Shown here in pieces: positions 45,684 through 54,710 of a DNA stretch of 64,000 bases. This stretch comes from Dichetophora obliterata (lineage: Eukaryota > Arthropoda > Insecta > Diptera > Sciomyzidae): NCBI GenBank assembly GCA_963920525.1, contig OY986438.1:75733836-75797835 (forward strand), read 5' to 3'. A program made the translations under genes and the position numbers. How positions within the stretch are numbered: the stretch's first letter is position 1; each line of letters opens with the position of its first letter. The notes beneath the pieces were generated by a model. That model did not search any database, was not told where the DNA came from, and saw only the letters and a program-made list of their open reading frames with translations.

Positions 45684-46769
45684 ATGATCCGGACCTCGTG
45701 GATCCATCACCTGCGGAAGGATGAGCTCCTCTCATACGGTTAGGAGTTCAATCTCGAAGAAACCGGCACCGTAGAAGAGCTGCGCAAAAGGTTTGCAGCA
45801 TTTGTGAACGAAGGCACATTTGAGGACGGAGTCGCCACACTACAGGAGCTTGAAGGCAAACATGCTAGAGCCACGTCTCCTGGCATAACAGTAACCGAGA
45901 GTTCAGCCGACCCTAGACGCCTGAAGGCATACACCCCGGAGCCAACTACCCTCTACCCCGTACACCAACCCGAAGGTCCGACTTACCGGTCATCACAACC
46001 AGCCGTTATTGACCAGGTGAGAAAATGGGCACTCAAATTCGAAGGTGATCAAGACCCTATCGGATTCATTGAGATGATAGAGGAGCTAGCTGAAGTTTAT
46101 GGCACACCATTACACGCCGTCCCACGCACCATGCCCGAACTATTGAGGGGCAAGGCAGCCATATGGTACAGGAACAACAAGAAGCCATGGGATGACTGGG
46201 CCCAATTCAAAGCAGACTTTCTACGATTCTTCTTACCTCCCCGGTACCTAGAACGATTGGAGGACGATGTACGCCGACGTTTTCAGCGGTCATCAGAGCA
46301 GTTCCGAGACTACCGTCTCGCAGTCCAGAATATGATGCGTCATCTAAATTATACCCCAGCACAAGAGCTGGAAAGAATGTACCGAGGAATGCGCACAGAG
46401 TACCAACTTTACATACGGCGTAGGAATTTCAATTCGCTAGAAGCACTCACAGAACTCGCTGAAGAATTCGAGAGCATCGGTAGCAGACGCTCTGCACCAC
46501 CGACAGACACTAAATTCTCAGCGAACCAACGTCAGACAGCCTCCTATCCCACACAAACGCAAGAAGAGCGATACCAACCACAGAGACGCCAGCCAGACAC
46601 CCGGGTCAGCGCACTCGCCTGCCGCCAGTGTGCACAAGAGGGTCATTCTTCGGACCGATGCACCAACCGCAGAATCCTATTCTGTTGGGACTGCGGTAAA
46701 CGAAATGTCCGCACCATTCAATGCTGTCGTAGGAATACGGGAAACGCCAACGGACCACGCCCACAATAG
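45684..46769 (+). pseudogene. Element A gag, one in-frame TAG near the N-terminus
   Basis: Gag opens at ATG 45684 (MIRTSWIHHLRKDELLSYG), meets TAG at 45741-45743, and continues in the same frame for about 340 codons (EFNLEETGTVEELRKRF...). The capsid-like retrotransposon gag domain spans RKWALKFEGDQDPIGFIEMI to RRNFNSLEALTELAEEFESI. A CCHC knuckle (CRQCAQEGHSSDRC) is followed by a second that lacks its His (CWDCGKRNVRTIQC). An ATG at 45804-ish context allows a shorter protein without the SAP-like N-terminal segment. The element has no visible pol, so gag would act with enzymes supplied in trans. Confidence 0.85.
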
Positions 46770-46894
46770 GGGCAGGCGCGGTCACTTCTCCCTACAGCCC
46801 CACCTCGACACAACGTGATAAACAAAAACCGCCTACGAGCTCAGCAACGCTACACCCAACCCAACCCCTAGATTTCTTCACGACCATAAGAACG

Positions 46895-48482
46895 TTGCCA
46901 ACACCGAAACCACCACCGATGTCATACTGTAATTGCTGTCCACCCGTAACACGGCCATCGGAACCTACTCCGAAAGCAGCCACAACTGCCGTTGAGCTAG
47001 AAACCCCGAAACCAGCCACAGGAAGCCGCATGACCCCACTTCAGTTTCGAGAACAAATGTTCGAAGAGTTACGGCAGCAGATCCGACTAAAATGGCAGCA
47101 GGAAGCTAGTCAAGAAGCCCACAACAAGAAAAGAAAAGAGCCGGCACCAACAAAACAACCGCTTCCTCCAAGATCGACCAGGCGAAGAGCTAAAAAGCCT
47201 GCTACACCGAAGCTACAACGTGCGCCAGAACTACCAAAACAACCGTCGCTTTCAAAAACGATCGCTTTAAAGCCGGAAGAGCCGGTAGAACCAAAACTAC
47301 AACTCACGCCAACGCCACTAATGCAGGAAGCGCCAGCCAAATCCCTCGAACTGGACACACCACAAGAACACGAACAACCCCTAGAAGTGAGACAAGTAAC
47401 AGTCGCACCTGAACCACCGCAACCACCCGTGCCCCAGCAGGAGGACGTCCAGGTTCTAGAAAAACTTGAATTGCAGCCAGAAGATCAGCTTCCAGAAGAG
47501 GAAAAGGTAACCACAGAATCCGTCATCGCCATCAGCACTCAACCTGCGAGCACACTCGTACTAGAGCCATCTGCAAACCCCGAAAATACGTCAGCCAAGG
47601 TAAAAGTTTTGCGCCAAACCTCAGAGCCAGCAAAATCGATACAAAGTGGCGATCCCGACGACCGACAAACTCATAAAAAGTAAGTCGCCAGAACCACCAG
47701 AATTCACGTCAGCCCAGCACGCACGACCGCCAGAAATTCAAGCGTGTCTAATCAGAAGTCAAGACGAGTCACTATGGCCAACTACACCGCATAGCCTTGA
47801 AGGCCCACTAGCGCCAGACAAGCAGCTAACACTCGTCAAACAGCAGAACCACGAAGGGTCACTAGCGCCAGACAAACCACTAGTGCCACCTAAACAACAG
47901 AACCACGAAGGGTCAGCAGCATCAATGCCAAGCAAACAGAACCACGAAGGGTCACTAGCGCCAGACAAACCACTAGTGCCACCTATACAACGACACCATC
48001 AAGGGCCACCAGTGCCATACAGACAACAAAAATACGAAGGACCACCAGCTCCAGATAAGCGGACAATAAACATGCAGTCAACCGGGTCAATGTTGCAACC
48101 CCATCCCAAGAGGCCGCCGGCTTCACGCGATAAGAAGACAACAGCAGCACAGGACCTGCTACCAATATTCATACTGCTACTATTCACACTACCATATCCT
48201 CATGTAGTACTCATGCCAACCACTATTAACAGCATAAGAAGAGTATGGAAGATGCGCCCTCCAGACAATAACGACGAGTGGCCAATTACGCCCATCGAAG
48301 ATGACTTTGTATCATTCAAAGTAACAAACAACGAATGGCCCATGGACAAAGCTCACTCACAACATATCATTTGGGACCCAGGAAAGAACAGAACAGTACA
48401 CATCAGCGATATTAAGAAGTTTTTCGCCAACGACGAATCACGCCAGCCCACAGCACAAACGCCAAACCTACCGCGGCCCTAA
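46895..48482 (+). other. Element A: two overlapping Pro/Glu/Gln-rich frames of unknown function
   Basis: 46895-47683 (262 residues) is rich in Pro, Glu, Lys and Thr (ELRQQIRLKWQQEASQEAH, then repeated KPEEPVEPK-like text). 47646-48482 (278 residues) overlaps it in another frame, has internal repeats of NHEGSLAPDKPLVPP, and ends in a more ordered, Trp-containing block (EDDFVSFKVTNNEWPMD, HIIWDPGKNRTVHISDIKKF). They occupy the place where pol should be, but no protease, RT or integrase motif is seen. They may be remnants, or a real accessory protein. Confidence 0.4.
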
Positions 48483-48785
48483 TCCGCGTCAACAACTGGA
48501 ACCTACCGCGGCCCTAATCCGCGTCAACAACTGGAAGCTACCGCGGCCCTAATCCGCGTCAACAACTGGAACCTACCGCGGCCCTAATCCGCGTCAACAA
48601 CTGGAAGCTACCGCGGCCCTAATCCGCGTCAACAACTGGAACCTACCGCGGCCCTAATCCGCGTCAACAACTGGAAGTTACCGCGGCCCTAATCCGCGTC
48701 AACAACTGGAAGCTACCGCGGCCCTAATCCGCGTCAACAACTGGAAGTTACCGCGGCCCTAAACCGCGTCAACAACTGGAAGCCA
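48467..48785 (+). repeat. 35-bp minisatellite, nine copies, in element A
   Basis: Unit contains ctaccgcggccctaatccgc and gtcaacaactgga; exact 35-bp steps at 48471, 48506, 48541 and so on to 48751. Units alternate at one or two bases (acctac, agctac, agttac). The period is not a multiple of three and contains taatcc, so the array is non-coding. Confidence 0.95.
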
Positions 48786-49774
48786 CGCAACCCAACTGCG
48801 TCATCAAATGGCCACCTGCAGCCGTACCTGCATTACAAACTACGCCACAACACCGATCCTGCATCGTAAGTTTAACTGCAGCACCGTCTGCTACAACAAA
48901 AGGGACCCGCAGCACCATCTGTGATACCAACTGGGACCTGCAGCACGTATCTGCACTAAAAACTACCCACAAAACCACGCCAACACTGTCACAACCCAGG
49001 TGCCCCACCAGACAACCTGTCACAGCCGCAGTGAATCATTGTCGCAGCAGCTTGAAAAGCAGCAACAAACACCAACACACCGCGCAACAAGTTATTGTCT
49101 CAGCACCGCACAACAGCATACGCCAAAATACAGCGTACTCGGCATACAAAATCCACAAAACCATGCCACAGCAAGACCACCAGTCAGAGTCAACGCCCAC
49201 ATGGTCATGCCACCATTACAACAATCACCAAGCATCAGACACCAGCAGACAAGTGCACGTCAACATAAATGTCGAAATTTTGACATCAAACCTCGCCGTG
49301 GTAACAAACGTTCAACACTTGGACCACACAGCATGACAAGTGCCACTTGCGAGCAATACGTCAACAATCCAACAACGCCACACTTGATCCAGGCCTCCTT
49401 ACGGTTTCAATACGTCCATTACACACCCTCGGCATATCACATGGTCCACTCACAGAAAAATTGCGAAAATACCCCGACTGATGGCATACGTAAAATGTAA
49501 ATGTGAACCGTCCTTCAAAATAAATTCAAATAAGTAAAGCAAAAATAACAACGGTCATTGCAAACTGAAAGCTCAACGCGTGACAACGTAATTTAAATTC
49601 AGAACGCAATAAGTATATCTTCAAGCGAATCAGAAGTAAATCGTTACAAGTTCGGCAAACAGGGTGACCCCAGCAGTCAAAACACATTTTCGTTTAAATC
49701 AGCAGCTACAAGGAACATCGCCAAATTGTTTTTCTAAAAACACACCAAAGTGAACGCGACTGTGACCAACCGAA
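48786..49774 (+). other. Element A interior, Gln/His/Thr-rich, no recognised gene
   Basis: A 166-codon open frame (49000-49500) begins MPHQTTCHSRSESLSQQLEK and is rich in Gln, His and Thr. It has no family features and may reflect CA-rich composition. The rest is non-coding. Confidence 0.4.
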
Positions 49775-50794
49775 ATGGACGTAACCAAACAGCAAGCACG
49801 GACAAGGCACAGCACTCCGCAGGCACCGAACTGCCCAGCGACGGCAAAGCCAAAACCATCGCCTAAACCATCGTCAACAAAGGCAAAATTGCGGCGTCGT
49901 AAGCGTAAGCCCCATCGTCAACAACAGCCAACAGGCAACGCCACCGGCTTACCCGTGGTCTACTGCGGCGCAGTACAAGTGCGCTTAAACACCCCGATAG
50001 CCTGCATAGGCCCATGGCAAACCAGCGACACGACACCGCACGAGATGACACCAAAAACACAGGTTAGTACTCAATTAATTGTGTACACGGACCCAGGGTC
50101 ACCTCGACAGATAGCCCAGTTCGAGCCAACCCACATAGGCATGGCCCCAGCGATAGACGAGCAGCAAAATGCATCGTCACCAGTACACACATTGACGTCG
50201 TCACCAGTACACACAGCATATGGCATCGACCATATCCACACCCACGCGATTCGTACTGCAACCAGCCGTTGCAACCCTACCACTCATACGCCGCCATCAG
50301 CACACGCAGCACATGACACCGACCAGGCTCCCACCAGCGCGCCATACCGCGCAACCAGCCTTACCAGCACCATAGCGCAAACGTGCCCTACAACGATAGC
50401 ACCAGCCCCACCGGCAGCCTCAACGGCCATCGAATTGTCCAGCGACGATGAAGTCAGCACAGGCGAAGATTACCTCTTCACTTACCCGCCCGGTCCAGGA
50501 GGCATCGCCATCAGCATCAGCGATTATGCGTGCCTGGCTACAGACCTAAACGATAAAATCATCGATTTTTATCTGCAATGGATACAGCGAGTCCTACTGC
50601 CCGAGAGCCAGCGGCAAGACTACCATTTTTTCAGTCCGCATTTCTTTGGACATCTCACCGCCTGCGTCGACAACATCCACTACCGGATCCGAATCGCCCG
50701 CTCAGGAAAGGCGAAGGTTTATTTTTCACCCCGGAACTATCAGGGGGGTGTAAGGACCCCTTTTGACAAGGGTCAAAACCGGCCCTCACAATAG
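49775..50794 (+). CDS. Element A 3' ORF: SIM-like motif plus N-terminal half of a ULP/SENP-type fold
   Basis: A 339-codon frame. Residues 1-215 are a basic, Pro/Thr/Ala-rich disordered region (KAKLRRRKRKPHRQQQ near 37-52). At 218-227 IELSSDDEV looks like a SUMO-interaction motif. Residues 233-292 (YLFTYPPGPGG, ISISDYACLATDLNDKIID, FYLQWIQRVLLPE, FFSPHFFGHL) match the start of the Ulp1/SENP6-7 (peptidase C48) catalytic domain: the LNDxIIDFYL helix and the following FS.FF strand. The catalytic His, Asp and Cys normally lie downstream of this and are absent; the frame ends 15 codons inside the 3' LTR. It sits where env or accessory genes lie in LTR elements. A SUMO-pathway capture is inferred; proteolysis is unlikely. 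An unrelated look-alike cannot be excluded without a search. Confidence 0.6.
   Translation: MDVTKQQARTRHSTPQAPNCPATAKPKPSPKPSSTKAKLRRRKRKPHRQQQPTGNATGLPVVYCGAVQVRLNTPIACIGPWQTSDTTPHEMTPKTQVSTQLIVYTDPGSPRQIAQFEPTHIGMAPAIDEQQNASSPVHTLTSSPVHTAYGIDHIHTHAIRTATSRCNPTTHTPPSAHAAHDTDQAPTSAPYRATSLTSTIAQTCPTTIAPAPPAASTAIELSSDDEVSTGEDYLFTYPPGPGGIAISISDYACLATDLNDKIIDFYLQWIQRVLLPESQRQDYHFFSPHFFGHLTACVDNIHYRIRIARSGKAKVYFSPRNYQGGVRTPFDKGQNRPSQ
50742..50748 (+). promoter_or_regulatory. Element A polypurine tract
   Basis: AGGGGGG immediately before TGTAAGG, the start of the 3' LTR. The tract lies inside the 3' ORF. Confidence 0.75.
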
Positions 50795-51616
50795 AGTGAA
50801 GGACAAGTGCACCGTTAACCACAACCCCATCTTCTACCAAATCAGCAGACTTTCAATAAGTCAACGCGGCCCTCAATACAACGCGCCTACCGCAACAACT
50901 GCACCAAGAGCGCCCTACAGCGGCCCCGTAAGAAAACAACACATACAACAACGACAACAGTCACAACAGCCACACACATCAGCAGCTGGAGCCTAACCAG
51001 CCTACCACTACATCAACTTAACCAGACAACAAAACAACGTCACAGCTACAACCAAACACACGATGGCCATACATAGCTACCAGCAACAGCAGTCACAACA
51101 ACAACGTGAATAGCCGCTAAATCGCGCCACTCGGTATTTATTATTTTAAGTTATACGACTGATACTCAGGTACAGTCACTTCAAAGAACATTTTATTTAC
51201 TTCTAAAACTTATTGATAATTTTATTTTTGCCACTATCTATAGCCTATATAAACATAGGTATATTTGCTGTATAAAGCAAACATTATAATCATTGAACTA
51301 TTCTCATAATAATAACATGTTTAATACTTGCAAATATTTAACTACTCACCCTATATCGGACCTTCAGTTCGAACATCTACATTTAACATACTTACATACA
51401 TATATATATTCACTTAGCTATTTAAACATATTGAACAACATGTATAAGAAATCAAGTTTTCCCCTCAAAGTATGTCACACATACTACCATATTATATAAG
51501 CGACACTATGTGTGAAACGAAATAATATTTTAAGCAGCTGCTCGCTCACACAACTGTGTTCGGGTCTAGCTGTCTCATTTAAGTTAGAGAAAAATGTAAT
51601 TGTATGCGTCACATGA
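50749..51616 (+). repeat. Element A 3' LTR, truncated at its 3' end
   Basis: Starts TGTAAGGACCCC. The first 411 bp have no counterpart at the left end of A, and 51160-51616 matches the left LTR. It stops at gtcacatga, beyond which the sequence is unrelated to the continuation seen at 43976. Confidence 0.8.
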
Positions 51617-51844
51617 AAAGTTTCCAAATGGCACACAGCCATAACCAAATCAATTTTTTGACATAAGAATCGCTAAAACAACGCTTCCTGTGGCGAGAAG
51701 TAGAAGCAACATTTTTAGCTAGGCGATTTGAAACTCAAAATCGCATTTTAGCGAAATCGCTAAGGAATTGAACGAAGCATTTTTTTAGCATTTAAGCGAT
51801 AGAGATTTAGCTTAAGCTAGGCGATTTTCAGAATCCGGCCTCAG
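51617..51844. mobile_element. Possible MITE remnant
   Basis: Carries repeated agctaggcgattt phrases and ends gattttcagaatccggcct, a style seen at the tip of short inverted-repeat elements. The opposite end is not present, probably removed at the junction with element A. Confidence 0.35.
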
Positions 51845-52100
51845 GAAAGCTAAAAAATCCTCTTGGAACCGATTCTGTGAAGGAATTGAAGAAATTTCAG
51901 AGGCTTCTAGGCTGCGCAAGATTCTGGCGAGCGCACCATGTTTACCCGGCTATCTCAAAAGGTCGGGTGGAGCATGGACAGTGTCTGGTGAGGAGTCTTT
52001 CAACCTCCTATTAGATACGCACTTCCCTGGTAGTAGCGCGCCTACTGGTCCACATCTGCCTTGTCCTAGCTTTTCTATGCATGACACCGAAGGCATAGTC
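51845..52100 (+). pseudogene. LINE-c ORF2 linker
   Basis: Reads AKKSSWNRFCEGIEEISEAS, RLRKILASAPCLPGYL, ESFNLLLDTHFPG, the conserved segment preceding the RT of R1/LOA elements. Stops follow near 52100, and sequence before WNKARVVFIPK is missing, so part of the RT start is deleted. Confidence 0.75.
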
Positions 52101-52102
52101 TC

Positions 52103-53066
52103 TTGATAAGCTTGGCATATATTTCCAACGCTTGGAACAAAGCCAGAGTGGTCTTCATACCCAAAGCAGTGAAGACATCACATACCACTCCCAAAGATTT
52201 CAGGCCTATAAGTCTCACGTCGTTCCTCTTGAAGACGTTAGAACGGCTACTAGATCTGTATTTACGCAGCAGTATTGACTCTGCTCTCTTATCGGCATCA
52301 CAGCATGCATACAGTAAGGGAAGGTCCGTGGAAACGGCTTTACACCCACTGGTCGGGACCATTGAAAAATCCTTCTTGCATAATGAATTCAGCTTAGTCG
52401 CTTTCGTAGACATAGAGGGAGCAGTAAATAATGTCACGCCACAATCTATACGACTAGAGTTGCATAGGTTGGGTGTGAATAAAACTATTAATGATCTAAT
52501 AGATAAGCTACTCAACTGTCGAGTAATTTTAGCAGACCTAGGTGCGTGCAGCGCTGTAAGATCGGTTACAAGAGGTACGCCACAAGGTGGAGTGCTATCT
52601 CCTCTCCTCTGGAATCTGGTAGTGAACAACGTACTGCTTTCTCTAGAGAGGGAGGGCTGCGTAGTGGCAAGCATATGCCGATGACTTAGCAATCGCAGTC
52701 AGATGCAAATTTCCCACTACCGTACGCGACGTTATGCAAAGAGCTCTTTGCAAATTCGAGCGTTGGGCCGAACCCTGTGGTCTTGGAGTAAATCCGGCTT
52801 ATAAAGAACTGGTCCTTTTCACAAGGAAACATAGAATTCCAACTCTCACACCAATCATGCTAAATGGGTCTGCATTTTCCTTATCGGAAAATGCAAAATA
52901 TCTAGGACTCATTCTTGATAGGAAGCTTAGCTGTAAACTTAATATTTCTGAGTGTACGAAGAAAGCGACAGTTGCGCTGTACACTTGTAAAAATGCTATA
53001 GGGACAAGATGGTGTTTTTCCCCAATATCGTTCACTGGCTGTATACATGGGTCATCAGACCTATAA
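52103..53066 (+). pseudogene. LINE-c reverse transcriptase
   Basis: The 52103-52684 frame has NAWNKARVVFIPKAVK, KDFRPISLTSFLLKTLERLL, SASQHAYSKGRSVETAL, VAFVDIEGAVNNV and RGTPQGGVLSPLLWNLVVN. The GTPQGGVLSPLLW spelling is characteristic of the R1/LOA group. The catalytic block AYADDLAIAV lies just past 52680 in a shifted frame; one extra base before it ends the first frame. The post-catalytic part continues at 52734 (LCKFERWAEPCGLGVNPAYK, FSLSENAKYLGLILDRKLS). The enzyme is inactive. Confidence 0.88.
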
Positions 53067-53330
53067 TTTTATACGGAGCAACGATATGGTGACCAGCCGT
53101 GGACAAATTCACATATTTAAATCAGCTTCAAAAAGGCCAAAGAATGGCATCTATTTGCATCAGCGGTGCTCTGAGAACAACACCGACTGCAGCTTTGGAG
53201 ACCTTACCCCACCTTCTACCGCTCGACTTGGTTGCTAGGCAACAAGCAGCCTGTTCAACGGCTAGACGAAGGGAAACTGGAGTGTGGAAAAACCTGGGTT
53301 CAGGACACGCATCCATACTCTAAAAATTCA
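53067..53330 (+). pseudogene. LINE-c ORF2 C-terminal part
   Basis: A shifted frame reads KFTYLNQLQKGQRMASICIS, GALRTTPTAALETLPHLLPL, DLVARQQAACSTA, the conserved region after the RT in LOA-like LINEs. It fades after 53330; the RNase H domain usually found in LOA elements is not seen. Confidence 0.75.
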
Positions 53331-53765
53331 ACTTCATTCCACCAAGGACTGATTACTGTAGGCATAAATATCTTGGGTCATTCTTCCTCTGGGAGCTTGA
53401 CGACCTGTCAAAGACAAGCATCAAACGTCTTACAAGCTTTATTAACCCTCCGTGTGACTAGTTAGTATTGGCCTACGCGCTGTGGCCAATGTAACGATAT
53501 CGTCAAAGCTATTTTTTAACTCCTTCAAAAATAATTTTTGGTCAACATTCTTTTAAGGTTTTAGATAAACATTTTAATTAAAGGAAAAAAGTTTTGGTCA
53601 AAATGTTCACTCAGTTTGGTGCCAAAAATTTCGGAATATCCGAAAACGAGAATTTTTTTCGTAATGTCGTAAAAATTTGCACAATGTGAAATTATTGATA
53701 GTCACTTAAACATTTCCTTTATTTGTGATCTTTGTTTGATTGAACGTTCTAACTTTTTATAAACT
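53331..53765. other. Non-coding, presumed 5' region of LINE-d
   Basis: AT-rich, with the repeated phrase ttttggtcaa at 53533 and 53590. No gene seen. Confidence 0.4.
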
Positions 53766-54056
53766 ATGAATAAGTTAATAAATGATGTTAATGATAAAAA
53801 ACTCTGCTAATACAGTCACCCTGTCTCTTCAACACCTTCTAATTCTAATGCTGCCACTCTAAATTTGCCTCGTCTCCGCGCCCGCAAACCAATGGGACCA
53901 ATAGGTAATAGTGCAGTCATATTGAGTGGCGCAACTCAAACACGCTCACGGCAGCGAAAACCGGTTTTTGTTAGGAATGCATTGCCAGTGACTACTACGA
54001 ATGACTCTTCTGGTGTCTCTCCTGCTATTATTGTTGATGTTGTCGATGATGATGAT
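53766..54056 (+). pseudogene. LINE-d ORF1, N-terminal piece
   Basis: ATG at 53766 (MNKLINDVNDKKLC) is followed in frame by TAA at 53808, then 82 more open codons (PRLRARKPMGPIGN, TQTRSRQRKPVFVRNALP, AIIVDVVDDD) up to the LTR of element D. Basic, Ser/Pro-rich, as is usual for ORF1 N-termini. The piece at 60482 continues it, offset by one base. Confidence 0.6.
54053..54056. repeat. Target-site duplication of element D (left), TGAT
   Basis: Matches 60478-60481 exactly; four bases is normal for Gypsy elements. Confidence 0.9.
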
Positions 54057-54531
54057 TGTAAAAGATTGTCCTTTCTTTTTTAGAGTTCCCCTTACTTGTG
54101 ACTTTAAGGCGAGTCACGCCACAATATTAGGCCACAAGGCCGCTCTTTAAAACCGAAAGAAAAACAATGGCAACAATGCCGTAAGTATGCTTAACTTCAA
54201 TTCTTCCCTTTATTTAGCGAGCACATGCTTTTATAGGGGCTCGCGACCAAAGTTTTGAGTTTTTTACAAAAATATTTTTCTACAAAATATTGAGTTCTAA
54301 AGAAAATAACTTAAAGATATTAAGTGCTTACATTCTATTGGTTACATGAAATATTTTGGGGCGTCACATATTTTCCAAATGTAAGAAAAGCTTACTCAGT
54401 ACTTTACACAGCTCAATTTTCGTTGTCATGCTTGCTGTGAAAGAATGTGTAACTCAAACAACAAATGTTGTAATAGAAAGAATAACAATAACGGAAAATA
54501 CTCTACACTAAGCATAGTGTGGTATACTACA
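54057..54531 (-). repeat. Element D 3' LTR
   Basis: 475 bp; lacks ~11 bp (atacaaatctt-type) present in the other copy. In element orientation it is preceded by the purine tract AAGAGTAAGGG (54532-54542). Confidence 0.93.
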
Positions 54532-54710
54532 CCCTTACTCTTAAGATGGAAATAATTTTTGTTAAATTAAACAAATGAATATGGTTTAAGTGAACATAAA
54601 TGATTTTCATTAAATCTACTGTTTTAGTATTTATCTTAATATGTATTAAAAATTAATATATTTATGATTATGTTTAGTGGATAATAATTAAAATACAAAT
54701 ATTAATAATT

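Larger units (their letters stand above)
37686..51616 (+). mobile_element. Element A: long-LTR, gag-bearing, pol-less retrotransposon with SENP-like ORF (interrupted by B)
   Basis: The LTRs share 457 bp that differ at only about two positions by eye. LTR ends are TGTAA (50749) and TTACA (44709), an inverted pair, with a purine tract before the first and a primer-binding site after the second. Neither LTR is complete: the left copy lacks its first ~411 bp, the right copy its last ~734 bp. The interior (44710-50748) is GC-richer than anything else here and holds gag, two Pro-rich frames, a minisatellite and a 3' ORF. No RT, RNase H or integrase is recognisable, so it would need enzymes from another element. 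Confidence 0.8.
51845..53330 (+). mobile_element. LINE-c: LOA/R1-like non-LTR retrotransposon fragment
   Basis: Linker, RT and C-terminal region on the plus strand with several frame breaks. 5' and 3' ends are missing or unclear. Confidence 0.85.

Noticed and set aside
47110..48187. Cys/Ser/Gly-rich minus-strand ORFs
   Set aside because: Shadows of the Pro-rich frames of element A.
52075..52692. 205-codon minus-strand ORF
   Set aside because: Antisense to the LINE-c reverse transcriptase, whose motifs are clear on the plus strand.
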